Origin: Psettodes erumei
Taxonomy: Eukaryota > Chordata > Actinopteri > Pleuronectiformes > Psettodidae
Length of the DNA stretch: 64,000 bases
Assembly (NCBI GenBank): GCA_016785225.1
Contig: JAFBJZ010000416.1
Span: 372,001-436,000, forward strand
Reading direction: 5' to 3'
Position 1 is the stretch's first letter; the number at the start of each line of letters is the position of its first letter. Under the pieces are notes generated by a model, which saw only the letters and a program-made list of their open reading frames with translations, ran no database searches and had not been told where the DNA came from. The translations under genes were made by a program, and so were the position numbers. This document shows positions 14,461 through 27,262 of this stretch, in pieces.

Positions 14461-14880
14461 TTTCTAGATTTTTTTTAGCATTGTTACAATATATACAATG
14501 ACATTTTATGACAGTATAGATATATAATAATAATAACAAAAGGCTGTTCTGTCACATTTCCTGGTGTTTTTGGCACTTTTTATTTTTTGACATTCGGAAC
14601 ATACTAGCTTATAAGGTTTTCTGTATTTGTAACACATTTTATGGTATGTAGTATTCATAAAACACTCTTCTGTGATAAATGATTGATTCTTTACATTTCT
14701 TGTATTTCTGTCTAGCACATACTATAGTATGGAGTTTCTTGTGATTTCATGACATACTATATTATGACATTTTTTTGGCATTTGTAACGCATGTTATGTT
14801 ATTTTCTTTTTATAAAATACTGTTCTATTTTTTATTGTGTTTTTGTGACATATTTAATTTGAACATTTGGCAGAGGGAAT
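14461..14880. repeat. Diverged AT-rich tandem repeat
   Basis: Three imperfect units of roughly 125-155 bp share TTTGTAAC[AG]C followed by a TTATG word and then ATAAAA[CT]ACT[CG]TTCT. A perfect 14-bp palindrome CATACTATAGTATG lies at 14718-14731. It resembles AT-rich interspersed repeats of fish genomes; the family was not identified. Confidence 0.4.
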
Positions 14881-15536
14881 AATGTGATTTTTAACTAAAT
14901 GTAAATGGAGTTCCTCAGGTGGTAAGGAATTCAATTTTCTAGAGAAGAATTTAGAAAGTGTGAAAGCTCACTACTTTTGCTATTACCTTTCCCTTTCTCC
15001 ATTCTGACACATGGCAAAATAGCCTATTGGTGCTGACTCTTTGTAAGCAGGTCTGGTCAAGGCTGCAGGAGCCTGTTAGAAGAAGGACAGGCCAGGGAAA
15101 CAACCGAGGTTGTTTGCCATCAGGTGTGTGTGAAGTTATCTCCAAACATTTGGACCCAAGAGATAACATGCCAGCGAGGGGGAGGCGGAGAGACAGACAG
15201 AGATGAGTGTATTTCCCGGGGACCACCTAAACTGCCTAATCAAGATATGACTCCACTGCATGTGTGTGCGTAAGAGAGAGAGACAGACAGAGAGACAGTG
15301 TCTGCGTTTGTGTGTCAGTATGTGCCCGAGATAAAGGCAGGGAATCAGAGGTTTCCCTCATCCTGATCCCCTATAGCGGGTGAAGCTCAGTGCCTGTGTG
15401 TGCGTGCGTGCATGCGTGCGTGTGTGTCTGTCAGATGACTGGGAGGCTGCTCCTGCAGCCCCCATCACATCACCTCGACCATGGAGACCAGGCCTAGATT
15501 GGAGTAATGAGCAGTGCGCTGCTGTGTTAGTGTGTT

Positions 15537-15537
<1 letters not shown>

Positions 15538-15567
<30 letters not shown>
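15538..15567. repeat. (GT)n microsatellite
   Basis: Pure GT run of about 15 units. Confidence 0.93.
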
Positions 15568-15570
<3 letters not shown>

Positions 15571-15971
15571 GTGGGGGTGTTGATAAATGTTAGCATTGTG
15601 ATGTTGCATTAATAGCATGCAGAGTCTTTGGTTCTCTCTTGCACCGTTAATGAAGACACGACACGCCGCTCATTCCTCTCTGACGCTCGGCTTTGAGTGC
15701 CACTTTGGCCTCCGCTGCATCTGAGCACGGTAATTTGGCTTTTAAATGAAATAAATGAGATATCCAGGAGATCCTAAGGATTATCATTATTTTTTCCCCG
15801 TAGCGACAAACACCGCGCTGTGATTGGTTAATAACTTTCTTCTGAATGGCAGCTGCCTATGGGGTCGTCCAGAGCGAAGAGAATGGCGAGGGAGTGGAAG
15901 GCTCCAATCTGTATGACTAATGAGGTGCAATTATATTGCTGACTGTCTGTTGATGTGACCCCACCAAACCC

Positions 15972-15972
15972 A

Positions 15973-16009
<37 letters not shown>
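15972..16009. repeat. (CA)n microsatellite
   Basis: Pure CA run of about 18 units. Confidence 0.94.
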
Positions 16010-16010
<1 letters not shown>

Positions 16011-19000
16011 TCATGACAATGAAAGACATGATTTTCGGTTTAATGTGTGAATGCTAGCTGAACTGATGGCTAGCCTGTGACAAAAATAATTATTGGTGGT
16101 TTATGTGTTACACTCCTCTTTTTAGGAGGTTACTTTGGGGCAACTTTCCATTTTGACCTGGTTAAAGTGGAAGTGTACCATTTTTAACATTAACTGTCTG
16201 TTTGTCGTGGGGAGTGCTCCTGGATCAGTGAAATAATTAATGAGTGGTTCATTTGTCAGCAGGGATACACTCATGTGCTGGCCAAAATATCACATGGTTC
16301 CAATGCCACAGTTCCCCATTGTTTCAACAGGCTTCCACAATAGACATAAACTTACCATGTTCAGCTGAAATGACAGCGTCAGGCCCAGCAAGTTCAAGAA
16401 CTAATGCCAGACTGTAGATCAGTCATCAAAATGCATTTTTCTTCGACATGCAGCATTTAAACTTATAAAATATTATGGCATTTTAAGCATTTTCTCATGT
16501 TTGTCAAAGGAACAGAACATGTCGTCCTTGGAACTGGATATGACGTATGACGAGGAATGCCATCAACAAATCCTTTGAACAAATTATTTTTTAATGAACT
16601 GATTCTTGTGATTTTGAACACTGAGTTTAAGTACTGCTTACTAGTACGTACAGTACTAGTACTGCTCCATAGACCTCAGCTGTTGTCCAAGATCGATAGA
16701 AAGCACATTTATAGGGAAGTAGTATTTAAAGAGGGATAAACATATTGACGATTTGTTGATAATACAAATAAACATTAAATAACACAGGCCTTGTCCTTTA
16801 ATAATATTATTAGCCTTCTATTATGAGTGGCTATATAATTGTATTCTTCACTTTGCAAATTGGTAGTTGCAGGGCTACTGTGTATTTTTCCCCTTGCTTC
16901 TTTATTTTCTACACGTCTATGTCTTTCAACTTATCACCTTGGATACTTCAAGTACATTTGCAGGTGAAATGATGATGTAAATTCCTGTATGTTCACACAT
17001 AAATGAAGTCTTTATGTCTGTGCCAAAAGCAAAACTAAAGATGCGTTTGAGCAGAATTCATGGCACTGACAAGCCTGGATTTCTCCTCCTGCTCAGTTTG
17101 TAGAGAGCCTTCCACTCTTCCCTTTGTCTATTTCTCTGAATGCTTCTCTCATTGTCTTTGACTTCTTTCAAATAATCTCATTTAGACTTCCCCTCTTCAT
17201 TCTCAAGCCTCTTTCTCTCTCTCAGCGGAGCTCCTTGCCTCTCTCCCATGGCTCTGTCTTTCTCTCCCTGCCTCACTCGCTTCCTATAAATGCACACAGT
17301 ATTGATGTTTCTCTCTCCATCACAGCCCCTGTGATGCTCTCCCTCCTTTTAGTTCTCCCCTTTGTCTCCCACCTTTTATTCGTCAAAGGTTCTCTGTAGT
17401 GTTTTCTCCCCAGGTATACTCTCATGCACAGATGCACACAGATGTTTAGATATACCAGGGGTTTGACAGAATTTTTGAAGGCTATGACCAATAATGATTT
17501 TTTTTTTCTGAAACGGCTGCTATACATCAACATACTGTATTTTTTAATCATATTTATTTATTTATTACAAAAATCTATATTAAAATGTAATAAAAGTGTA
17601 ATCTCGCATGAAGGTTTTGTTTTCATTTCTTAACTGACGTAGCCTACACCAATAGATGTCATACTGAAAACGCTTGAACTTACAAGGGCTTCATTTATAA
17701 TTAAAACTATCGACAACAAAACAGAACATCTACTATCCCATTACTGCTCAAAGTGTTTGATCAGTATTGATCTGATTAAAACTCACCGTCATTATAACTA
17801 GCCAAGCCTTGCACCAGGCGATTGAGACGCAATAAATAATGACTCCAAGCCATTTGAGGAGTAACATATGGAAACATTTTTTATTCAACACCATCAACGG
17901 AAATATCCTGGATTAAAGTAAGGCTCTTTGGTGAATTACCTAATAAAATGCAGCCGAGTAATGTCAAGTATGATTCGTTGAAGATTAATCTATTATGGTT
18001 CACGATCTCTTGAATAAAAACTGGTCAAAAATATGTTTAATCCGATCATCATTGTAGCCAGGGAGCAGCGCATGTGAACCACAATGTTCCCAATTTAAAT
18101 CAGACTGGACAGCTGATGCATCTAAATCCCATTATTTATCCCCACATCTCCCGTCTTCCTCTTAAAAAAAGAAAAAAATATTAAAAAGAAAATTTCTTAT
18201 TAGATCAATCAATCATCTTTAACATTATTCACCTGAGATCGTCATGGTACAGAAACTCTCTATGAAGATGAAACTTCTTCACAACAACATGGCCAAGTGA
18301 GGCAAAACGCAGCCGTCACATGACGATTCATTTACGGAAAAATAGGTGTTTAGTACCAGTGATTTCAGGTGTTACGCTCCTGCAATCTTCAAAATTGAAT
18401 AAAGATAATATCAGCTTGATATAGTGACTGACCTCTAATAAAAGACACACACTCAAAATGCACATACAACCTTTGATCCATCTCTTTTGAATGTAAAAAA
18501 AAAAGGCAGCGGTAATAGAGAGCCATGCTCCACGTCAAACCGTATTTTACATTTACAAGCGTATCTCCCAACAAGCCAATTTAAGGTGGCGAGGCCAGAT
18601 GAGGCTGGGTGTATTATGGTCCATCTAGTCAGCAGTTGCTGGCCTTATAACATGGCCTGTAACTAAGCAGAAAGGATATTTAAGGAGCGATATAGAGGGA
18701 GAGATGAATGATGGGTGGAAGGGAGGACGGACGAACGAGGGAGGGATGTAAGAAGAGAAGGCTCGTGTATAAGAGAGGCTGTAAAGAAGCAGAGAGGTTG
18801 GTTTCAGTGTGTTTAAGAGCTTGGCAGAGGAGCAGCTACCACTACTGTGACTGTGGTTTCTGGGGAATCGATGTGTGTGCGTGTGCATATCTGTGTGTTT
18901 GTGTGTCTGTGCCTGCGCGTGCGTGTGTGTGTGTGTGTGTGATGGGGTAAAAGGATCCAGGGTATTTTCCTGGCATTTGATGGACAGCTTAACGCCCAGC

Positions 19001-19539
19001 TTGTAAAAACAGCAGAGCAAAATGTTCCACGTGCCAAAGGACGGGGGAGGTCAGAAACACACACACACACACACAGATACATACTCACACACACAATAAA
19101 AGTGAAGTGTGGACTTTTAGCTTTATTTATTAGGGATCCTGCAGTGTGGGTGGACAGTCACTGGGTGGTGGGGCAATTGGTAGGATAGGGATTTTGTTTT
19201 CGTAACATTTCCCCTGATTGCATCCAGCAACTCCCATCTGTAATCAGATTTTCAACATTTCCCTGTAGGGGAGAGGGAGCCTGTTAAAACCCCTCACACT
19301 GGCGACCACATGGTCCCGACTGGCGCTTGCTGAAATTTGGTGTGCAACTAATGAGCTCAAGAGCAATAGTTCAGGCTCTGTTGTGATTTGTTCACAACCA
19401 ATGACACAGCAAAAAGAGTGAAGACAGATGGTCTTGTTTGCACAATCGCAGACAGCACTTACGCTACGTGATGAAATTCCCAGATGAGGGAGTTTCATGC
19501 ACCACTCATGGGAATGTGTGCCAACTATCACATCACGGT

Positions 19540-19860
19540 ATCTCTTTTGGAAGGCCGTCAGCTCCTCACCTATTCTCCTCCGCTCCCCTTGTCGTTTACC
19601 GTCCAACGCAACGCCGCGATCGCGTCCTCGCTCTTCTCGACAAAACATCCGACTCGTCTGGTGAACCGCGCCGGAGGGCCGGCTTGGTCCTGCGACGTGC
19701 GAGTTACGGCCAGCGTTGCACAAGCTTTCCGTTTCGCTGCACCGCACCTTTCAGAGACCTCATTCCTGTTCCAATCTCAACACGACAATCTCGAGCGAGT
19801 GTTACGACATTTCACGTTGTTGCGTTTCATTCGGTGATTGAGCAACGAAAACAGAAGCTT
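19540..19860. other. Isolated CpG-rich patch, unassigned
   Basis: About 320 bp with many CpG dinucleotides (for example GCGATCGCGTCC) inside AT-rich intergenic DNA. Overlapping open frames of 169 codons on the plus strand and 167 on the minus strand cross it, but neither resembles a protein I know. It could be an orphan CpG island or a decayed element. Confidence 0.3.
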
Positions 19861-21037
19861 GACGGAAACAGCCAGCTAGGTTACTTGTGGTTGATTTTTA
19901 TAGATAAGGAACATTTCTTGCTTTTCCAAATTGAGCAGAAGAAGTAAACGTTCTACCAGTTACGTACCATTTATCATTCAGCTGGCACAATACATAACGT
20001 TGCCTTTTTTTCCAACTTGCTAACGGTGTGTGAAAAATGTTAGAAATATATGTGAGATATATCCCACGGATATGAAATTTTCCAAAGTTAGAGAATCACC
20101 ACGGTGTGAGTCAGACTCGGCTAACTAAAACACGTAATGTGGTGCCTCTGCGGCTTCAAATGTGTCTGAACAAAAGAGGCAGACTCATTTATCGCCAGAG
20201 CAAGACTAATTCATTTAAACGTATAATGATGTTGCTCCTTTTGCCTCAGCATGGAAAGTGTTTTCACTGATGAGCGTGTGTTGGGTTTTTTTTTTTTTTT
20301 TTACACTGTTTCATCAAACTGTCTCTCTCTGTTTCTTAGGTCATTTGTCTGTCTGGCAAGGGCAATAGATCAGCTCAGCTGAGTCAAAATAAATCACAAC
20401 ACTGGATCCAGTCAGATTTTTAGTGAAGAACAGGTCCAGATATATAGATATATACATGTATATAAATGCGCAGATTGATGAAACCCATACTTTTTTCAAC
20501 CGACTAATCTGCGACACCATAAAGAAGAAAGAACAAGTTAACGTCACGTCCACCGCTAGGCACGAGGGCTTCCCTCGAGCCGGGCGGTAACGAGAGGAGT
20601 CAGCCCTCCAAACATCAACGCTGCCCCCCTTTGTGGCGCTCTATAAATCTGAACCCTGAACAGCTAATAAGGTCGGTTATTACTTTGTGAATTATAGACG
20701 TTTAATCCACACGGAGGTTCCATATTTCTAATACTTTCTAATACTTTCTCCTAATACTTTAATGTGTGAATGGGGTTATCTCGATGGAACAGGAAAACAG
20801 GTCGAGAAGAAAACTGCTGGTGGGTTCTTACTGGTTCCGTTCTTGTTAAGTTTTCTCATTTTTTTTGTTTAAACAGAAAAAAAGAAGCTCTCCTTTTTGC
20901 TTTCGGGATTTCACCATAATCACCACGTGTTCAACATGTGTGCAGACTACATGCCCACTACCCAAATTGCAGTATATATAGCCTGCCGTCCACATGCAGG
21001 GAGAGTGATCAAGGGTTTAATCGCCGAGGCATCCCTG

Positions 21038-21507
21038 TGTTATGATCCGTGTCCTTTTGGGTTTCTGTCTGGTGTGTTTTCTCCTGGTGTTATCTGTTAG
21101 GGCTCCCCCTGGCGTTCTTCCCCTTTTGGTTAATCACCTGGCTAATTCCCTGCACCTGTGTCTCGTTTGCTCGTCACTCCCCGTTGTATTTAAAGTCCTG
21201 CCTCCCGCTTCTCTGGTTTCGAAACGTGACCGTTTCATACCTGAGCCGAGAACCCTGTACGCTAGCCTGATCTGTTTCCGTAGACACGTTTATGCCCGTC
21301 CACCGTTTCTTGCCCTAGCCCATTGGTTTTGTTTGCTGCTTATCTGGTTTTTGACTCGGACTGTTTGACCACGCCTCTGGTTTTGCTGCCCTGGTTTTCT
21401 GACCCTTGTGACACAGATTTTTGGATTTGGGACTTTTGGATTGTTGATAATAAAGATCATTGCCAGCACACACTGTCTTGCGCCTGGTTCCTGTACTGAT
21501 CATCACA
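21038..21507 (+). mobile_element. Solo LTR of a retrotransposon (Gypsy- or Copia-like)
   Basis: 470-bp element with TGTTATGATC at its 5' end and GATCATCACA at its 3' end, inverted at 9 of 10 positions and of the TG...CA type. It is bounded by a perfect 5-bp direct repeat CCCTG at 21033-21037 and 21508-21512. A TATA-like GTATTTAAAG at 21186 and an AATAAA at 21449 give LTR polarity on the plus strand. The pyrimidine-rich text with many CCTG and GGTTTTTGAC-like words is typical of teleost LTRs. No internal gag-pol sequence is present, so it is a solo LTR left by recombination. The open frames inside it are not genes. Confidence 0.82.
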
Positions 21508-22324
21508 CCCTGTCTTTAGCCCTCATGACCACACTGAACCGCAAGCTGCACGCTGAAGCGCTTCTCATATCATGTGACCTCCATCACATGATGAGACTAC
21601 ACCCATTGTCTATTAAGACACCCTAGCACCCAACATGCCTGCTGGTGACGACTCACAGGAAATGAAGGGATCACTTTGAGCGTCGTGGCCTCTTTTCGCA
21701 GCCTCTGACAGAGCAGCCTATCTATTCGCTCCGTCCCTCCCTCCCTCCATCCATACCACACTTAGTCTGTCATAATGAGGAGCTGCCACTCAAACCGAGC
21801 CACGCCGCACTCGTTGCAACACTGTTGAGGTTACAGGACGAGCCAGCTCAACTGGGATTAAAGTCTCTGTTGCATTTGTTGAAACAGAGTTTAGAGCCAA
21901 TACAGTGGGCAAATCTGGAGGAAAGAGTTTGGGAACAAAGGCTGCCTGTGCTGCAACACGCTGGATGTGCCAGATGAAAATTTAGCTTATGAATTGAACC
22001 ACATGCATTATGCATAATGAACAGAGGCCGAAGGGAAAGAGAGACAGAGAGGAGACATCTTGTCATCACTAAAGGGGAGCGATGGAAAGATGGACAAAGG
22101 AGATGTCCCAAGGGACTATGCACTCATTCTGCATGGCTGCCTATCCATCACCATGGAAACTGTGTGTGTGTGTGTGTGTGTGTGTGCAATGTGTACATTT
22201 GTCTGTGTGCACTGGCGGCCAACAGTGAGCTGTAGGGGGACAATGTGTAGGTGCTACGCAGGAGGCCTCCCACTGTGTTAGCAAGAATACCTTCAGAACA
22301 CGCACTATGAGCACATGCCACGTC

Positions 22325-22325
<1 letters not shown>

Positions 22326-22375
<50 letters not shown>

Positions 22376-22378
22376 CAC
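22326..22378. repeat. (GT)n microsatellite
   Basis: About 22 GT units ending in a GC/GT mix. Another GT run lies at 22160-22187. Confidence 0.95.
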
Positions 22379-23276
22379 AGGCAGCAGTGGACGGAGAGAT
22401 CTTATCATTTAAAAGCGGGAGCCTCAGTTGATGAGTGATCGGCTGGGTGGCGTGATTGATGAAGGACGGAGAGATGAACACTTGATGAGACGAAAGAGTG
22501 AAGAGCCATCAGCACACACTCACTGACACACACACACTTACCCGCGCAGCGCACACACACACACTTTTCGTCCACATAAGGAAGACACGTCCCCATAATG
22601 TGACTGTGTAAACAGATTTAGGTCCTCACAACATGAGTAATGTGTAAACCACGCGCGCACTCACACACACACAAACTCATTGAAAGACGAAGCCCATGAC
22701 AAAGGCCTTTGGATGAGTGTGTTTAGGCAACACACATGAATGTGTGCTTGAACAGACAAACAAGCCTATAGCTCCAAAAGACACATTATGCAGACACACA
22801 CACACACACACACACACATCCGTGAAGATGAAGGGACGATTATAGATGAAACGTTGTCTTTGAGCCAACAGAAACGTGACATGAATGCATGCAGTGGAGG
22901 CTGTTCTACCATATACATGCTCACCAACACACACTGAGACACACACACACACATATAGATAAAGAGGAAAAAAGTGAAGAGATTGAAATCACACGTGGGC
23001 TGGTTAACACACTTGTGACGAAGTTCTTCCTTTAGTTCTCACATGTCTTATGGGGGGGGTCTGCAACTCCCTCTAGAGAGGTGAGCAATTTGTCTGTGGT
23101 AAGACCACACAGGCGCGTGCGCACACACACACACACACACACACTCACACTCACAGCTCTGGCACCTGAGGAAAGTGCCCTCACTGTGCCAGGCTGTGCC
23201 AACATGTGGGAGCAGTTACAGTAAAGAAACACTGCCAACACCACTCTGAGCACGGCAAACAGCTGCCAGGGCCACG

Positions 23277-23285
23277 CGCACACAC

Positions 23286-23329
<44 letters not shown>
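23277..23329. repeat. (CA)n microsatellite
   Basis: CA run with one CG interruption. Shorter CA runs lie at 22794-22819 and 23115-23153, making a CA-rich cluster. Confidence 0.94.
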
Positions 23330-23331
<2 letters not shown>

Positions 23332-24662
23332 GAATCATATACCCGCGATTCTTAATCCTAAACCTGCGCCGTCGCTCACACACCTATCCTGCAGCTTTCG
23401 CTACCACAAGAACATGGCCACAAATTCTCCAAACAGCTTCCTCACACTCGCACACTGCACTTAATCCACACATAATCCTCCTCCTCTTCCTCCGACTCCC
23501 TTTCCCATGCAAACGCAGACACACAAATTTTGCTGAGTCAATGCATGCAACAAAAGAGCGACATGCAACGAGGATCCACCCCTGTCTTGATTTCTGCTGC
23601 CTGATAAATAGCGGCTTAACTTTTCCATTGAATTTACAGCGTACATTCCTGCTGTGTTGGTTCAGGTCTGCTCACTAAGCGTGGCGTCTTAATCTCTGGG
23701 GATCGCTGCGACTTGATGAGCTGTCAGTCAGAGAGACCGAGCGGAGCAGCCTTTTGCTCTCAGGGACAACAAGCAGAGAAGTGTGGACAGAGGACGCAAA
23801 GCAGACGTCCTACGACGGCTGTTTTCTTTGTAGTGCGCGTCTCACGTGGTTTCACGTCACCGAGGCGCGTTTTCAGGACGTGAAGCAGGTCTGTTCGGGT
23901 CGCTTTCAGTGCCGAGATTGCTTGTGACTGTAAAGCGAGAAATAAAAGCCTCCAAACACAAAGATCATCAGGTGATACTGGGTCTGCTTTGATTCTTTAA
24001 AAAAAAAAAAAAAAGATTCCTGGGGATTTTCAACGCTTTTTTTCTGAAGTACATTTGTGACGGAGAGCTTTGACTGAATTTTGCCTGAAATGGGGGAAGC
24101 TCATCCAGCTACTCAGCGTCGAGAACCGTTTGGAAAGACAAAGCCTCCAGCAAATCTGAACCATTGGCACCCCGACGTGTGTGTGTTTTGTGAAACGCAG
24201 ACAGACGACGTTAAATTCCCACATCGCATGATACATGTAGGTAAGACTGGTGAGAGCAGGTTTCACTTGTGTATGGGAAGACAACACAGATAACACAAGG
24301 AAAGAAAGATTTTTTTTTTTCCAAAACGCACGCTTACACCAACATTAAGTAAGCGGTTCAGTGCTCTTGTCATCGCTGCGAAAATTCTTATTCATTTAAT
24401 GCGGAAAATGTTTACGGAAATCTGATGAAATGAGGGGAAATGCGACCCGACGGTCTGCCCCGTAACGTCAAGGACGTTGCGTCAGTTCACATTTGAGGTG
24501 GTGATGGAAGCATGTGAGGAGATAAATCCTCAAACACTGTCACACTGTTCGGGTTTCACGTTAATTTACTGTACGTGTTACATCCAGACAGGTATACAGT
24601 TACAGGTATTTTGATGACCCCCGCAGTGTAGCTGACAACACATCAAGAGGAAAGAACATACA

Positions 24663-27262
24663 GTGTGTGTGTGTGTGTGTGTAGGCGGGTTCGCGCCGGT
24701 TGTTTTATATAAATATACTGTACATAGCTTTTCTCCTGCTGTCGCTGGGGGAGAGCTGGCATGCCTGGCAATCAAGTGTCTCTCTCTTGCTCGCTCACAT
24801 ACGCACATGCACATATAAATCCCCCCCCCCACATCCAGATCATATCATAAATATTGCACACACATTCCCACACGGCGGCTATCGGGTGTCTGGGACTCGG
24901 GTTGCTGTGTCCACTAAGACTTTACAGGATGTTTGACCTATTCTGACTGTCGGGGCAGGCGGCCTCGGGCCGGCCAAGACTCCTCCACTATTCCAAATAT
25001 CAAATACCAGCATCAGCGATAACCACAAGGAACCGCTGCGTGTAATGCTCAGCCCGGTGTGTGTGTGTGTGTGTGTGTGTGTGGAGTCTGTCTCGTCCTG
25101 CATTAAGGAGAGAAAATCATCAGGATGGTTTTTTCTGCAGCTCCATGTTAAAATCTTGTGGATTAGGAGGTTATTGGAGGGAGTTTGACCCGAGATGGCC
25201 CTTTTGCCTGGATCCCAGCGAGCCTATAAACCACTCCTCAATCGCCTGCCCCCCCCAAAACACCCCCTTTATCACTCTCGCCACTCCTCTGTTAAGCTTC
25301 TTTCTTCAGGCTTTTCTTTCTGCTCATTTTGCTGCATTTCCCTTTGTCACAACTTGAGGTAAAGAAGAACATGTGTAAATGGAAAAAAAAAAACAAAACG
25401 TGTTTGCAACTACAAAACAACATTTTTGTAAATTATTATTATTTCTTAAATGCATTTATGTTGATTTATATATTTTTTTGTCTGGATGGATTAAGTCGTT
25501 TTCCTGTTTTATTTATATGAAAAAGAATTTTACATGGTTATTACATTTCAAGGGATTTAGAAAGAGTTTGCTTTGGAGTAACTGTCCACAAAGCATTGAT
25601 AATCGGTGGAAACAAATTCAGATCACAATTTTTAAAAATGTAAATTCAATTAAAGACACAAAGACATACCTTAAAATAGAAAAAAAAACAATCTCAATGT
25701 CAAAATAAAAACAGTCAATTGCGGTTGAAATGTAAAATAAATACATGAATTTAAAAAATAAACTTATTTACTCTTTTTTCCATTTTATTTCAAGAGTCTA
25801 AACTTAAAGTAGATTTGATTATGATTGTTTAAAATTTAAAATAAAACAAGCCTCAGCTCTTCGCGGAGACCAAATCCCGATATTTGCTGCCGACGTCTGA
25901 TGTACGTCCCACCGTTAGAGCTGAAAATATTGCCCGTAACATCTTCATGTGGCCTGTTATCTTTGGGGAAAGAGGACTACATCCTGTATTTTTTTAAAAT
26001 ATTATATTTAGTTAGTAAAATGGAAACAAGCCATAAAACTGGGGAAAGCGAGAGAACAGTGGAGGTTTGTTGGTGTTGTAATGTAGGAGAACATGGACAT
26101 GACTTCCACACTGCCAGGAATCCATGATTTATGTAAGCCTACCATCTGTTGCCACAGAATACGTTGCACAACTACCAATGAGTCAGATTGGCTATACGGA
26201 CATCTACAATGTCTCACACGCACACACACACACACACACAGATACAGTAGTAAGATGGATACCGGTGGCGAGCTCACAGAGGCTCATATGAACGATGGAT
26301 GAGGTGATGCAGAGAAGGCCACTGATCTCCTTACTCCCACTCTGAGTGACCTGAATATACCCCAGCACACGCACGCACACACACACACACACACACACAA
26401 ACCTGTATGCAAACACACACACGCATACAGAACGCACGTACGCACGCACATGCAGCATCCCGCTGCAGCTGACAGCCATTCATTCACTTCAGTGACATGC
26501 TCGGGCTATATCTAAATGGGAGGGCTTTCTCTGGATTGGAGCCCCTCCAACACACACACACACGCACACACACACAGGCTCAGGTACACACCCTTTCCTT
26601 TTTCAATCCACCAATTTTTACTGTTTCACTGCACACCCCCCTCTCTTTTCCTCCATTTCTTTTCCACATCCGTGTAATAAAGTGGAACACACACATACAC
26701 ACACAACCAGAGGCAGTCGCACAAACAGAAGCACATAATAACACAAACACACGCACTCGCGCCGATAGAGCCTCCAGATTCCTCTTGACGGGCGACATGC
26801 TTTCAGATGTGGTGTGTCCGCTCTGGTCCACCAGCCCCCCACTGGAAAAAAACAAAAAGACGAAAAAAAAACCTGCGCCACACCTCTCTGTGACACCTTG
26901 ACCCTTCACACACGCACAGACGCACACACACACACACACAAATCAGTTTGCGGCGTGTTTGCTCTTACGGCGTGAAAGCCCTCTCTCATTAACCCAGAGG
27001 GCACCCACCCCACCCACCCCCCCAGCCTCCCATTGTGCCCCTATCTCCCGCAGCATTCTGGGTAAAGTAGTTTAACAATGTCAACCAGATAAGCCCAATG
27101 CAAACCTGCTGATAAGGAGTCAAAGACTGCACTTAATGTCTGTGTGTTTTGAAGGCGTTGGTTGATTGAGGGGCCGATGTGGAGGATGTAAAAGCCCAAC
27201 AGCGAGCAGAATGAGTGCATATGTGAGTGTATGAATGTGTGTGTGTGTGTGTGTGTGTGTGG
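24663..27262. repeat. Cluster of short (CA)n/(GT)n runs
   Basis: Separate runs at 24663-24682, 25057-25083, 26218-26241, 26365-26400, 26919-26940 and 27238-27262, with unique DNA between them. Confidence 0.85.

Larger units (their letters stand above)
14881..19539. other. Intergenic, possible conserved non-coding DNA
   Basis: No coding sequence. The stretches 15600-15960 and 17740-18260 are complex, unique, rich in ATTA/TAAT words and free of simple repeats, as is common in conserved enhancers. This is inference from texture only. Confidence 0.3.
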
